From Devosia riboflavina (GTDB lineage Bacteria; Pseudomonadota; Alphaproteobacteria; Rhizobiales; Devosiaceae), in NCBI RefSeq assembly GCF_000743575.1, contig NZ_JQGC01000013.1:1-64000 (forward strand): a DNA stretch of 64,000 nt, read 5' to 3'. The notes beneath the pieces were generated by a model, which saw only the letters and a program-made list of their open reading frames with translations, did not search any database and had not been told where the DNA came from. How positions within the stretch are numbered: the stretch's first letter is position 1; each line of letters begins with the position of its first letter. A program made the translations under genes and the position numbers. Positions 18,504-27,991 of this stretch are shown one piece after another.

Positions 18504-18956
18504 GTCTCGACTCCCTTAGATTTTTCGAGGTGATTGATGTGTTCGTCGTGGTTTCCGCCGATCAGGCCAATTGGTTCCTGCATCCAGTCCGGGCGAGGCG
18601 AGCCTACCCGAAAAAGGGCGCTCTACTCTGCCCGCCGGCCTGGCGCCGGCAGCTTTCGATGGAACTGCATGATGTCCTCCTGCGTGACGGCTTGAATGCC
18701 GCCTTGGCCCTCTCGGGATCCACGGCCCGCAAACTAGGATAATCAGATATGCGTGTAAAGCAGGGCAAAGTGGTGGAAGGTTATTTTTTCGATTGTCGAA
18801 GATATAAACTTGCGCGTAGAAGGCCCACTTTCAGGCGGTTGCTGTCCGGTGCGACAGTCGCTAACCTTGAGGAATACGAGGAAACCACCTCGCCAATATG
18901 AACCGGAAAACGGTCGGCGAGAGTCAAAGGTATCTGATACCTCGGGAGGAGTTGTG
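18504..18956. other. Divergent regulatory region between chvE and GntR gene
   Basis: No gene seen in these 453 bp. It should hold the chvE promoter (minus strand) and the regulator's promoter (plus strand). Visible elements are TTCGA-TTG-TCGAA at 18788-18800 and the perfect palindrome at 18928-18942. A GGAAC at about 18665 is followed after 17 bp by CGTG, one base short of an EcfG promoter. Confidence 0.5.
18928..18942 (+). promoter_or_regulatory. Palindromic operator candidate of the GntR/FadR regulator
   Basis: AGGTATC-T-GATACCT is a perfect 15-bp palindrome ending one base before the GGGAGGA ribosome-binding site of the regulator gene. Its size and form fit FadR-subfamily operators. This position suggests repression of its own gene, and possibly of the divergent chvE operon. 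Confidence 0.6.
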
Positions 18957-19724
18957 GTGAGTTTGAGTGGAGACGCGCGCTCCGATCACGGCAGTGCTGC
19001 AAGCGCTGTGGCCGACGATCTGGCGCAACTGATCCTTGGTGAGCTGGCACCGGGCCAAAGCCTCCCCAGCGAGGCCGATTTGGCAGAGCGTTATTCGGTC
19101 AGCCGGCTGACCATTCGCGAGGCCGTAAAACTCCTTGCCGGCCGGGGCCTTTTGGAGCTCGCCCGGGGTCGCCGCGCTATGGTGCGCGAACCCGATGGCT
19201 CCGCCTTCACCGACTTCCTGACCTCCATCGTAAGGACCGATCCCAAGGGCCTCTTCGACCTCGTTGAGGTACGTTTGTCATTGGAAGTGCAATCGGCCAC
19301 CCTCGCTGCCAAAAGAGCGAACCGGGCCGGTATCATCGCCATCGAAAATGCCCTCCAGGGCATGCGCGACTCGATCGGTGATTCCACCGACTTCGCAGAC
19401 GCCGCCGCCGAAGCCAACTTCCACTCTTTCGACTTCGGCTTCCACGAGGCCGTCGCCCTCGCCAGCGGTAACCGTGTTCTCGGATATCTCTTCGAAGCCA
19501 TGGCCGTACCGCTGCGCGAAGGATTCTTCATCAGCCAGCGCGGCCATGCCGATCGCGGCCACACCCCGCATGACACCATCGCCGCCCACCAGCGCATTCT
19601 CGATTGCATCCGAGAGGGCAATGGCAGGGCCGCCGCCGAGGCCATGCGCATGCACTTGCGCGATACCGAACGCGACATTCGCATGGCCGTAACAAAAATG
19701 GCCCAGTCACCCGTTCGAAGCTAA
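18957..19724 (+). CDS. GntR/FadR-family transcriptional regulator
   Basis: A 255-residue regulator. The N-terminal winged helix-turn-helix is visible (LPSEADLAERYSVSRLTIREAVKLL) and is followed by an all-helical FCD ligand-binding domain with a conserved HEAVALASGN segment and terminal HLRDTERDIR. The start is probably the GTG at 18957, with GGGAGGA seven bases upstream; a GTG one codon earlier is too close. It is divergent from chvE-gguAB, so control of sugar uptake is a reasonable guess. Confidence 0.88.
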   Translation: MSLSGDARSDHGSAASAVADDLAQLILGELAPGQSLPSEADLAERYSVSRLTIREAVKLLAGRGLLELARGRRAMVREPDGSAFTDFLTSIVRTDPKGLFDLVEVRLSLEVQSATLAAKRANRAGIIAIENALQGMRDSIGDSTDFADAAAEANFHSFDFGFHEAVALASGNRVLGYLFEAMAVPLREGFFISQRGHADRGHTPHDTIAAHQRILDCIREGNGRAAAEAMRMHLRDTERDIRMAVTKMAQSPVRS

Positions 19725-19828
19725 CAGTCTGCTAGCGAACTCACCGCCTATCCAAGCCCCTGAATCACCGCTAAGCTCCCTTTCGGGAAGCTGAATATCT
19801 GTGGCCATGGAGCGAGCGACGCGTTCGA

Positions 19829-22800
19829 ATGTCGATCAAAGCCGCAATCTATCACCGGACCCATTACAAGTATGATCGCCCCGTTATCCTCGGTCCGCAG
19901 ATCATCCGGTTGCAGCCGGCGCCCCACTCCAAGACCAAGGTCCTGAGCCATTCGCTCCGCGTCGCGCCGGATCTGCACTTCGTCAATACGCAGCAGGACC
20001 CATACGGTAACTTCCTGACCCGATTCGTTTTTCCGGAGCCCGTTACCGAGCTGAAGATCGAAGTCGACCTCATCGCCGACATGACGGTCTACAACCCCTT
20101 CGACTTTTTCGTCGAAGAATCGGCCGAGACCTGGCCCTTCGAATATCCCGAAGACATCCGCGCCGACCTCTCGATCTACCGCGTCCCGGAAAAACTTACT
20201 CCCGCCCTCCAAACCTTCCTCGATACTATCGACCGGCGTCCACGCAATACCGTGACCTTCGTCACCGAGCTCAACGCGACGCTCCAGCAGAAAATCAACT
20301 ACATCGTCCGAATGGAGCCCGGCGTCTGGGCGCCCGAGGAAACCCTGACCAATGGTCAAGGTTCATGCCGCGACTCAAGCTGGCTTCTCGTTAACATATT
20401 GAGAAACCTGGGCTTTGCGGCGCGCTTCGTCTCCGGCTACCTGATCCAGCTCAAGCCAGACCTCGTCTCGCTCGACGGCCCCGCCGGCACCGACCACGAT
20501 TTCACCGATCTTCACGCCTGGTGCGAAGTCTACCTCCCCGGCGCCGGCTGGGTCGGCCTCGACCCCACCTCCGGCCTCCTCACCGGCGAGAGCCACGTCC
20601 CCCTCGCCGCCACCCCGCATTACCGAAACGCGGCCCCGATTTCCGGCCTAGCCTCCTACGCAGAAGTCGATTTCAACTTCGACATGACGGTCACGCGCGT
20701 CGCCGAGCACCCGCGCATCACCAAACCTTTCTCGGACGAAAGCTGGAACCGTCTCAATAGTTTAGGTCACGAAGTCGATTCTATCCTGAAGGCTGAAGAC
20801 GTCCGCCTGACCATGGGCGGCGAGCCCACTTTCGTCTCCATCGACGACTTTGAAGCCGACGAATGGAATGCCGGCGCGGTCGGCCCCACCAAGCGCCGCC
20901 TCGCCGACGACCTGATCCGCCGCCTCCGCTCCCGCTTCGCCCCGCAAGGCATGCTGCATTACGGCCAGGGCAAATGGTACCCTGGCGAAACCCTGCCCCG
21001 CTGGACCTTTTCCCTTTACTGGCGCCTCGACGGCAAGCCAGTCTGGCGCGACGAAAAACTCATTGCCCGAGAAGGCGTTAAGACCACCGCCTCGCACGAC
21101 GATGCCCGCAAATTCCTCGAAAGCTTCGCCCGCAATCTCGGCCTCACCGGCGACACCATCGACGAAGCCTATGAAGACCCCGGTGAATGGCTCCTCAAGG
21201 AAGCCAAGCTCCCCGACAACGTCGACCCCGCCAATTCCGAACTCACCGACCCCGAAGCCCGCTCGCGCATCGCCCGCGTCTTCGAGCGCGGCCTCACCAA
21301 TCCCACCGGCTATGTCCTCCCCGTCCAGCGCTGGAACGCCGCCGCATCCAGTCCCTGGCTGACTGAAAAGTGGAAGACCCGCCGCGGCAAACTCTTCCTC
21401 GCGCCTGGCGATAGCCCTGCCGGCTACCGCCTGCCCCTTGCCTCGCTGAAGCACTTGAGGCCGACATCCTATCCCCACGTGGTCCCGCTCGATCCCGGAG
21501 CGCCCCGCGTGCCTTTGCCCGATCCGGAGGAACTGCTTTTCCGTGAGAAAGCCGACGCCCGCCCGCAGGCAGCCTCGTCTTTCACCGCCGCGAGCGAACA
21601 GCAAGACCGCACCGAGCAGGTCATCAGCGAGATAGAAGGTGAGGTGCGCACTGCCGTCACCGCCGAGATTCGCGACCACCGCCTCTGCGTCTTCCTGCCC
21701 CCAGTCGAGCGCCTCGAAGACTATCTCGAACTCATCGCCGCCACCGAAGCCGCCGCGAAGGAAATCGGCCAGCCCGTCCACCTCGAAGGCTACGCGCCGC
21801 CACACGATTCCCGCCTCAACGTCATCCGCGTCGCCCCCGATCCGGGCGTGATTGAGGTCAACATTCACCCGGCCTCAAGCTGGGACGATTGCGTCGCCAC
21901 CACCGCGGCGATTTACGAAGAAGCCCGTCAAAGCCGCCTCGGCGCCGACAAATTCATGCTCGACGGCAAGCACACCGGCACCGGTGGCGGCAATCACGTC
22001 GTCGTCGGCGGCGCCACACCGAGCGACAGCCCCTTCCTCCGCCGTCCGGACCTATTGAAGTCGCTAATCCTCCACTGGCAGCGCCATCCCTCGATGAGCT
22101 ACCTGTTCTCCGGCCTCTTCATCGGCCCCACAAGCCAGGCGCCGCGCTTCGACGAAGCCCGCCACGACAGCCTCTACGAACTCGAAATCGCCATGGCGCA
22201 GGTCTTCGCACCTGGCCAGGGCCTGCCGCCCCTGCCCTGGCTCGTCGACCGCTTGTTCCGCAATCTTCTTACCGACGTCACCGGCAATACCCACCGCTCG
22301 GAAATCTGCATCGACAAGCTCTATTCGCCCGACGGCCCCACAGGCAGGCTCGGTCTCGTCGAATTCCGCGGCTTCGAAATGCCGCCCAATGCCCGCATGA
22401 GCCTGGCCCAGCAATTGCTGGTCCGTGCCCTCATCGCCCGCTATTGGCGCGAGCCAGCCCAAGGCGATCTCGTCCGGTGGGGCACCACCCTCCACGATCG
22501 CTTCATGCTGCCCCACTTCGTCTGGCAGGATTTTCTGGGCGTCCTCGCCGACCTAGGTCGCTCCGGCTTCGACTTCGATCCCGCCTGGTTCGAAGCCCAG
22601 CTCGAATTCCGCTTTCCCTTCTGCGGCGAAGTCGAGGTGGAAGGCGTTAAACTCGAACTGCGCCAAGCGCTTGAGCCCTGGCACGTGATGGGCGAAGAGG
22701 GCGCCATCGGCGGCACCGTGCGCTATGTCGATAGTTCCGTTGAACGTCTGCAGGTCAAGCTGACCTCGCCGAACCCCGACCGCTACGTCGTAACCTGCAA

Positions 22801-23164
22801 CCAGCGCCCCGCTCCGCTTGCCGCCACCGGCACAGCCGGCACATCCATCGCCGGCGTCCGCTTCAAGGCCTGGCAGCCAGCCTCGGGCATGCACCCGGTC
22901 ATGCCAGTCCACGCCCCGCTGGTCTTCGACATCTACGACAAATGGACCGGTCGCCCCATCGGCGGCTGCACCTATCACGTCGCCCATCCGGGCGGCCGCA
23001 ATTACGAGACTTTCCCCGTCAACGGCAATGAGGCCGAGGCACGCCGCCTTGCGCGTTTCGTTCCGCACAACTATACGCCCGGCACCTATCCTTACCGCCC
23101 GGAGCGGCCAGCGGACGAGTTCCCGCTGACGCTTGACCTCCGGCGACCGCCCCGGTTCACCTGA
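19829..23164 (+). CDS. Transglutaminase-like protein with DUF2126 domain
   Basis: A 1111-residue protein. Residues 1-270 are a bacterial transglutaminase N-terminal beta domain plus a papain-like transglutaminase core with the triad C180 (GQGSCRDSS), H229 (DLHAWCE) and D245 (GLDPTSG). The rest, about 300-1111, is DUF2126, with motifs [29 protein letters not shown] and [13 protein letters not shown]. There is no signal peptide or membrane segment. Family studies propose these act with ATP-grasp and alpha-E proteins in making or processing a peptide-like amide product; none is established. First gene of a tight three-gene set. Confidence 0.88.
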   Translation: MSIKAAIYHRTHYKYDRPVILGPQIIRLQPAPHSKTKVLSHSLRVAPDLHFVNTQQDPYGNFLTRFVFPEPVTELKIEVDLIADMTVYNPFDFFVEESAETWPFEYPEDIRADLSIYRVPEKLTPALQTFLDTIDRRPRNTVTFVTELNATLQQKINYIVRMEPGVWAPEETLTNGQGSCRDSSWLLVNILRNLGFAARFVSGYLIQLKPDLVSLDGPAGTDHDFTDLHAWCEVYLPGAGWVGLDPTSGLLTGESHVPLAATPHYRNAAPISGLASYAEVDFNFDMTVTRVAEHPRITKPFSDESWNRLNSLGHEVDSILKAEDVRLTMGGEPTFVSIDDFEADEWNAGAVGPTKRRLADDLIRRLRSRFAPQGMLHYGQGKWYPGETLPRWTFSLYWRLDGKPVWRDEKLIAREGVKTTASHDDARKFLESFARNLGLTGDTIDEAYEDPGEWLLKEAKLPDNVDPANSELTDPEARSRIARVFERGLTNPTGYVLPVQRWNAAASSPWLTEKWKTRRGKLFLAPGDSPAGYRLPLASLKHLRPTSYPHVVPLDPGAPRVPLPDPEELLFREKADARPQAASSFTAASEQQDRTEQVISEIEGEVRTAVTAEIRDHRLCVFLPPVERLEDYLELIAATEAAAKEIGQPVHLEGYAPPHDSRLNVIRVAPDPGVIEVNIHPASSWDDCVATTAAIYEEARQSRLGADKFMLDGKHTGTGGGNHVVVGGATPSDSPFLRRPDLLKSLILHWQRHPSMSYLFSGLFIGPTSQAPRFDEARHDSLYELEIAMAQVFAPGQGLPPLPWLVDRLFRNLLTDVTGNTHRSEICIDKLYSPDGPTGRLGLVEFRGFEMPPNARMSLAQQLLVRALIARYWREPAQGDLVRWGTTLHDRFMLPHFVWQDFLGVLADLGRSGFDFDPAWFEAQLEFRFPFCGEVEVEGVKLELRQALEPWHVMGEEGAIGGTVRYVDSSVERLQVKLTSPNPDRYVVTCNQRPAPLAATGTAGTSIAGVRFKAWQPASGMHPVMPVHAPLVFDIYDKWTGRPIGGCTYHVAHPGGRNYETFPVNGNEAEARRLARFVPHNYTPGTYPYRPERPADEFPLTLDLRRPPRFT

Positions 23165-23169
23165 ACGCC

Positions 23170-25581
23170 ATGATCAAGCGGAACTCCGAATCCCGCAGCG
23201 CCCCGCCCCAAGGTCCGAGCCTTATTTCGGACTATCGGCTCCTGCCGGGCGTACCCGACGAAATGCTCGACCCCAGCGGCGCCCTGCGCCCCGGCTGGGA
23301 CCGGCTCATGTCGGCCTTCGATGCGCTGGGCTCGACTGAGCTTGCAGCCCGCTTCGAGCGCGCCGACCAATATCTGCGCGATGCCGGCGTCTTTTACCGC
23401 AAATATGACGGCGCCGAAGGCAAGGAACGCGCCTGGCCACTCGCCCATATTCCGCTGCTCATTGACGAAGCCGAATGGCAGACCATCTCCAAGGGCCTCG
23501 TGCAGCGCGCCGAGCTCATGGAAAACATCGTCGCCGATATCTACGGCGACAATCGCCTGGTTCAGGAAGGCCTGCTGCCGCCTGAACTCGTGGCGCAAAA
23601 CAACGAATTCCTCCGCCCCCTCGTCGGCGTCAAACCCGCCAGCGGCCATTTCCTCCATTTCTGCGCCTTTGAACTCGGCCGTGGCCCCGATGGCGCCTGG
23701 TGGGTGCTGGGCGATCGCATGCAAGCTCCCTCCGGCGCCGGTTTTGCGCTCGAAAACCGCGTCGCCACCACGCGCGCCCTGTCCGATGTCTATGGCGAGA
23801 TGAACATCCAGCGCCTCGCCGGCTTCTTCCGCGATTTCCGCGATCATCTCTTCGTCCAGGCCAAGCGCGACGGCGGCCGCGTCGGCATTCTGACGCCCGG
23901 CCAGCTCAACGAAACCTATTTCGAACACGCCTATATCGCCCGCTATCTCGGCCTCATGCTGCTCGAAGGCGAAGATCTCGTGGTCGAGGACGGCCAGGTC
24001 ATGGTGCGCACCGTCGCGGGCCTCAAACCCGTCAGCGTCCTCTGGCGCCGCATGGATGCAAGCTTCGTCGACCCGCTCGAACTGCGCTACGACAGCCGCA
24101 TCGGTACGCCCGGCATGGTAGAGGCCGTGCGCTCGGGTTCGATCTCGATGATCAATGCCCTTGGCACCGGCATCCTCGAAACCCGCGCCCTCGCCGCCTT
24201 CATGCCGCGGCTCTGCAAGCACCTGCTTGGGACTGGCCTCGAACTGCCCGAAATCGCCACCTGGTGGTGCGGCCAGGCCGCCGAGCGCGAATACGTCCTC
24301 GACAATTTCGACGACCTGATGATCGGGCCCGCCTTCGCCACTACCCTGCCCTTCGACGATCTGCGCGGCACCGCGCTCGGCGCCAGCATGACGGCGGGAC
24401 AAAAAGCCCAGCTCAAAGATCGTATCGCTACCCATGGACGCGATTATGTGGGCCAGGAGCCGGTGCGCCTCTCGACGGCCCCTGTCTATGCCGACGGCAA
24501 GCTCGAACCGCGCCCCATCACCCTCCGCGTCTTCGCGGCGCGCACGGAGCACGGCTGGAGCATCATGCCCGGCGGCTTCGCCCGCGTCGGCTCGACACCT
24601 GATACCACCGCCCTCGCCATGCAGCGCGGCGGCCAGGCGGCCGACGTCTGGGTAGTGTCCTCCGCCCCAGTGGAACAGGTGTCGCTCCTGCCCCAGGAAG
24701 GCGACCGGCTCGTGCGCAATTCGCCCGGCAGCCTACCGAGCCGCGCCGCCGACAATCTCGTCTGGCTCGGCCGCTATGCCGAACGCTGCGAAGCGACAGT
24801 CCGTATCCTGCGCGCTTACAATGCCCGCCTCGCAGAGCTCTCCAAGCCGGACCTGCCGATCCTAACCCGCTGTGCTGAATTCCTGGAAAGCATCGATGTC
24901 GACGCGACGGAAGCCATGCCGCAAGGCCTGCTCATGTCGATCGACAGCGCCGTGCACAGCGCCGGCCAGATCCGCGATCGTTTCTCGCCCGACGGCTGGT
25001 TGGCATTAAACGACCTGCAAAAAACCGCGCAGCGCTTCGCAACGCGTATCGCCACTGGCGACGACGCCACCCGCGCCATGACCGTGCTCTTGCGAAAACT
25101 GGCAGGCTTTTCCGGTCTGGTGCACGAAAACATGTATCGCTTTGCGGGCTGGCGCTTCCTAGAAATCGGTCGCCGCCTGGAACGCGCCATCCAGATCGCG
25201 CGCATCACCGGCTGGCTGACCGACGAAGACGCACCCGACGGCTCGCTGGAAATGCTGCTCGAAATCGGCGACAGCGTCATGTCCCATCGCCGCCGCTATT
25301 CGGTGACCGCCGGCACGCAGAGCGCCATCGATCTCCTGGTCCTCGATCCACTGAACCCGCGCTCGGTCCTCTTCCAGCTCACCGAATTGCTCACGCAGCT
25401 CGAAACACTGCCCGGCGGCATTCGCGATGGACAGCTTTCAAGCGTCGCCAAGGCCGCGCTGCAATTGCAGACGCGCCTCATCACGGCCGAGCCCCAAACC
25501 ATGACACCGGAAAAACTCGACGAAATCTCAAGCGAAATCGGCCTCCTCGCCAGCCTCATCGCCGCGCACTATTTTACCTGA
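23170..25581 (+). CDS. Circularly permuted ATP-grasp/alpha-E fusion protein
   Basis: An 803-residue fusion. Residues 1 to about 480 form a circularly permuted type-2 ATP-grasp domain (YRLLPGVPDEML, IYGDNRLVQEGLLPPELVAQN, LGDRMQAPSGAGFALENRVATTRA split across notes, WCGQAAEREYVLDNFDD). Residues from about 515 (LPSRAADNLVWLGRYAERCE) form an alpha-E helical domain. In many bacteria these are two separate genes. ATP-grasp enzymes usually ligate a carboxylate to an amine, so amide-bond formation is inferred. The gene starts 5 bp after the DUF2126 gene and ends 3 bp before the next gene. Confidence 0.88.
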   Translation: MIKRNSESRSAPPQGPSLISDYRLLPGVPDEMLDPSGALRPGWDRLMSAFDALGSTELAARFERADQYLRDAGVFYRKYDGAEGKERAWPLAHIPLLIDEAEWQTISKGLVQRAELMENIVADIYGDNRLVQEGLLPPELVAQNNEFLRPLVGVKPASGHFLHFCAFELGRGPDGAWWVLGDRMQAPSGAGFALENRVATTRALSDVYGEMNIQRLAGFFRDFRDHLFVQAKRDGGRVGILTPGQLNETYFEHAYIARYLGLMLLEGEDLVVEDGQVMVRTVAGLKPVSVLWRRMDASFVDPLELRYDSRIGTPGMVEAVRSGSISMINALGTGILETRALAAFMPRLCKHLLGTGLELPEIATWWCGQAAEREYVLDNFDDLMIGPAFATTLPFDDLRGTALGASMTAGQKAQLKDRIATHGRDYVGQEPVRLSTAPVYADGKLEPRPITLRVFAARTEHGWSIMPGGFARVGSTPDTTALAMQRGGQAADVWVVSSAPVEQVSLLPQEGDRLVRNSPGSLPSRAADNLVWLGRYAERCEATVRILRAYNARLAELSKPDLPILTRCAEFLESIDVDATEAMPQGLLMSIDSAVHSAGQIRDRFSPDGWLALNDLQKTAQRFATRIATGDDATRAMTVLLRKLAGFSGLVHENMYRFAGWRFLEIGRRLERAIQIARITGWLTDEDAPDGSLEMLLEIGDSVMSHRRRYSVTAGTQSAIDLLVLDPLNPRSVLFQLTELLTQLETLPGGIRDGQLSSVAKAALQLQTRLITAEPQTMTPEKLDEISSEIGLLASLIAAHYFT

Positions 25582-25584
25582 ACC

Positions 25585-26463
25585 ATGCTCTACGATGTTC
25601 GCCTGACCCTCACCTACGACTATGACGCGCCCGTTCACGGCGGGCGCCACCATATTCGCGTCGCCCCGACGACCGTGCCGGGCGTGCAGCGGGTCATCGC
25701 CTCGTCGCTCTCCTTCTCGCCAAAGCCGCACCGCCTCACGAGCTTTGTCGACTTCTTCGGCAATACGGTCAGCGATGTCACCTTTGTCGAGCCGCATGAA
25801 AAGCTCGAAGTCCGGCTGACGGCGCGGGTGCAGGTGGACGATCTCGGGCAGCCTGCCGACCTTTCGGCTTCGCTTGACCAGCTCGGGCTCGAAGTGGCCC
25901 GCTATTGGTCGGTCGAGGCAGATAGTCCCCAACACTTCCTTGCCGCCTCGCCCCGCGTCCAGATCGTGCCCGATATCACCGAATATGCCGAGAACGAGAC
26001 TGCGGGGGCTGAAACCGTTCTCGCCAAGGCAATGGCCCTCTGCCTCGCCATTCACAAGGATTTCGAATACGACCCCAAGGCCACCGACGTCGAAACCAAG
26101 CCGGCGGAAGCCTTCAATCTCAAGAAGGGCGTCTGCCAGGACTTTGCCCACGTCATGATCGCAGGCCTGCGGGGCATGGGCATTCCGGCCGGCTATGTCT
26201 CCGGCTTCCTCCGCACCATTCCGCCAGCGGGCCAGGCACGCCTAGAAGGGGCCGATGCCATGCATGCCTGGGTGCGCGTCTGGTGCGGCACCCATACCGG
26301 CTGGGTCGAATTCGACCCCACCAATGCCATGATCGCCGGTGGCGACCATATCTCCATCGGCCATGGCCGCGACTATGCCGATATCTCCCCCATCGTCGGC
26401 GTGCTGCGCACCCACGGCTCGCACGAAACGCGCCAATCCGTCGACGTCATCAAGGTCGAATAG
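25585..26463 (+). CDS. Transglutaminase-like cysteine protease-fold protein
   Basis: A 292-residue protein with an N-terminal beta-rich bacterial transglutaminase domain and a papain-like core. The expected triad is present: C184 (KGVCQDFAHV), H227 (AMHAWVRV) and D244 (VEFDPTNA). There is no signal peptide, so it acts in the cytoplasm. It probably hydrolyses or transfers amide bonds of the product of the neighbouring ATP-grasp/alpha-E protein (inference). It ends the three-gene set; the next gene is preceded by a stress promoter. Confidence 0.9.
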   Translation: MLYDVRLTLTYDYDAPVHGGRHHIRVAPTTVPGVQRVIASSLSFSPKPHRLTSFVDFFGNTVSDVTFVEPHEKLEVRLTARVQVDDLGQPADLSASLDQLGLEVARYWSVEADSPQHFLAASPRVQIVPDITEYAENETAGAETVLAKAMALCLAIHKDFEYDPKATDVETKPAEAFNLKKGVCQDFAHVMIAGLRGMGIPAGYVSGFLRTIPPAGQARLEGADAMHAWVRVWCGTHTGWVEFDPTNAMIAGGDHISIGHGRDYADISPIVGVLRTHGSHETRQSVDVIKVE

Positions 26464-26481
26464 CCCCGCGTTCGCGCCGCT

Positions 26482-26506
26482 GGAACCAAATCTGCACCTC
26501 GCCGTT
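26482..26506 (+). promoter_or_regulatory. EcfG-type stress promoter
   Basis: GGAAC (26482-26486), 16 bp, CGTT (26503-26506): exact consensus of EcfG general-stress promoters. It begins 19 bp after the transglutaminase stop and reads towards the small membrane protein at 26578. Confidence 0.75.
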
Positions 26507-26577
26507 TGTCTGTCATGCCGCCCGCGACGGGCAATTTGACTGAGAACTCCGCCACTTGCGGAGTGTTGGAGGCAGAG

Positions 26578-26745
26578 ATGACGCAGGCTGAAATCAGAGC
26601 CCTCGAACATGCGGGCCGCTCGACCGCAGTATGGTCAAACGAAGTCTACGACATCTCCCCCCATTTCGGCGACGTTGCCCGGGCCCTCTTTCCGGCAGCG
26701 CTGATTCTCGCGACAGCCACCGCGCTGCTTGTTGCCCTGCTCTAG
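26578..26745 (+). CDS. Small single-span membrane protein
   Basis: A 55-residue protein with a polar N-terminus (MTQAEIRALEHAG) and one C-terminal hydrophobic helix (ALFPAALILATATALLVALL). No family recognised. GGAGG lies seven bases before the ATG. A short hairpin (CTCCGC/GCGGAG) lies in its leader. The EcfG-type promoter 71 bp upstream suggests induction in the general stress response. Confidence 0.65.
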   Translation: MTQAEIRALEHAGRSTAVWSNEVYDISPHFGDVARALFPAALILATATALLVALL

Positions 26746-26820
26746 CCTGCCCACAAAGACAACAACAATCGGCCCGCCTAAAGCTCGGCGATAAGGCCAG
26801 ATAAAAGTCGAGGTAGTTTC

Positions 26821-26979
26821 ATGACACTCGGTACCATCCTAATCATCATCCTGATCCTGCTGCTGATCGGTGCCCTGCCGAGCTGGGGTTATTCCCGCGG
26901 CTTCGGCTATTTCCCGTCCGGCATTCTGGGTGTTGTCCTCATCGTGGTGCTCATCCTGGTCCTGATGGGACGGGTCTAG
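26821..26979 (+). CDS. DUF3309-family small membrane protein
   Basis: A 52-residue, very hydrophobic protein. It has two membrane helices (TILIIILILLLIGALPSW; ILGVVLIVVLILVLMGRV) joined by the loop GYSRGFGYFPSG, the hallmark of DUF3309, a family common in stress regulons of alphaproteobacteria. GAGG lies about eight bases before the ATG. It has no stress promoter of its own within the 75-bp gap, so it probably shares the transcript from 26482. Confidence 0.85.
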   Translation: MTLGTILIIILILLLIGALPSWGYSRGFGYFPSGILGVVLIVVLILVLMGRV

Positions 26980-27061
26980 CATCACCGCAATAAAGGCACG
27001 CGCTCCAGGCGTTTCGTGCCCCTGCGAACCGACAGACGCCCCCCTTTCGGTTCGCCCCCTC

Positions 27062-27096
27062 GCCCCGGTGCACAAGTGCATCGGGGCTTTCTCTTT
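27062..27096 (+). terminator. Intrinsic terminator
   Basis: GCCCCGGTGCA pairs with TGCATCGGGGC around a CAAG loop, followed by TTTCTCTTT. It ends the transcript of the two small membrane genes just before the next stress promoter. The stretch 26980-27061 before it shows two weaker hairpins and no gene. Confidence 0.75.
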
Positions 27097-27112
27097 CATC
27101 CACAATTCCGGC

Positions 27113-27137
27113 GGAACCGCCTGCCGTGTCAGGCGTT
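27113..27137 (+). promoter_or_regulatory. EcfG-type stress promoter
   Basis: GGAAC (27113-27117), 16 bp, CGTT (27134-27137), exact consensus, 27 bp before the ATG of the DUF883 gene. Confidence 0.78.
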
Positions 27138-27164
27138 TTCCGTTCACAAAACAGGAGTGTACCC

Positions 27165-27533
27165 ATGGCTTCGACGACTGATATGGCTCCCACCACGACC
27201 CGCAAGAGTGGCAGCACTGCAAGTTCCCGCCGCCCCGCCACCAAAACGCGCGAGCAGGAGCTTGAGGCACAGGTCGCCCAGCTCCAGTCCGACCTCAAGT
27301 CCATCACGGAAACCCTGCGCAAACTGACGGGCGAAAAAGCGGGCGAAGTGCGCGACATTGCTGAAGCCGAGTTCCGCCACCTCAAGCGTCGTGGCCAACA
27401 TATGGTCGAGGAAGCGCAGGATCAGGCCGGAGAATATGAACAGCAGCTCAAGGACACGATCCGCGAAAAACCTCTGACGGCGGTCGCGACCGCTCTCGGC
27501 ATCGGTTTCGTTCTGGCCCTGCTGACGCGCTGA
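27165..27533 (+). CDS. DUF883/ElaB-YqjD-like membrane-anchored protein
   Basis: A 122-residue protein. A Ser/Thr/Lys/Arg-rich head is followed by a long charged helix (about residues 28-100, coiled-coil-like) and one C-terminal membrane helix (PLTAVATALGIGFVLALLTR). This is the layout of the ElaB/YqjD group, whose E. coli members are stress-induced, tail-anchored and ribosome-associated. ACAGGAG lies upstream of ATG 27165. Overlaps the next gene by one base (TGATG). Confidence 0.82.
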   Translation: MASTTDMAPTTTRKSGSTASSRRPATKTREQELEAQVAQLQSDLKSITETLRKLTGEKAGEVRDIAEAEFRHLKRRGQHMVEEAQDQAGEYEQQLKDTIREKPLTAVATALGIGFVLALLTR

Positions 27534-27970
27534 TGCTTGGTCTGTTGATGCCTCTTGCGGGGCTCCTCGGCCTGGAGGTCGAGGGGCTCAGCCAACGCGT
27601 GAAGGGCCTCGCGATCGTCTATGCGCTGATCCTCGTCTGCGCAGTGATTGGCTTTGGCTTCCTCATCACTGCCGGATATATCGCGCTTAGCGACGCCATG
27701 GGGCCACTGACGGCCGCATTGATCCTTGCGGGCTCTTTCCTCGCCTTGGCGCTCATCGTCTATATCGGCTTGGCCATCAGCGAAAGCCGGCGCCGCAAGC
27801 GTCTTGCCGAACGTCGTCGCGCCAGCGACGCAGGCGCCTTCCTGACAACCGCCGCGCTCACCGCGCTCCCCCTTCTCACCCGTTCGCCCATGCTGGTTCG
27901 CCTGGGCATTCCAGCGGCCGCCCTTACGGTCCTGGCCCTGCTGCGCGAGAAGGATACACCCGACTCGTGA
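27533..27970 (+). CDS. Phage-holin-like/DUF1469-type membrane protein
   Basis: A 145-residue membrane protein with three to four hydrophobic stretches (GLAIVYALILVCAVIGFGFLI; GPLTAALILAGSFLALALIVY; a weaker C-terminal one). It resembles the 'putative holin superfamily/DUF1469' proteins that are commonly paired with DUF883 genes. The name comes from fold similarity and there is no other phage gene here. Translationally coupled to the DUF883 gene, so both are probably stress-induced. Confidence 0.72.
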   Translation: MLGLLMPLAGLLGLEVEGLSQRVKGLAIVYALILVCAVIGFGFLITAGYIALSDAMGPLTAALILAGSFLALALIVYIGLAISESRRRKRLAERRRASDAGAFLTTAALTALPLLTRSPMLVRLGIPAAALTVLALLREKDTPDS

Positions 27971-27991
27971 CGGCTTGCCGCCACGAGTTCT

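Noticed and set aside
18398..18742. A 114-codon plus-strand frame in the chvE upstream region
   Set aside because: It begins antisense to chvE, lacks a ribosome-binding site and shows no family features.
17427..19724. Virulence-sensing role for ChvE
   Set aside because: ChvE acts with VirA in Agrobacterium, but no vir gene is present here; sugar uptake with GguAB explains the operon.
23092..24552. A 486-codon minus-strand frame inside the ATP-grasp gene
   Set aside because: Composition is that of an antisense frame; no domain; the plus-strand fusion gene is well supported.
27533..27970. Prophage remnant suggested by a holin-like gene
   Set aside because: No integrase, terminase, capsid or lysis gene nearby; this membrane family is commonly paired with DUF883 in chromosomes.
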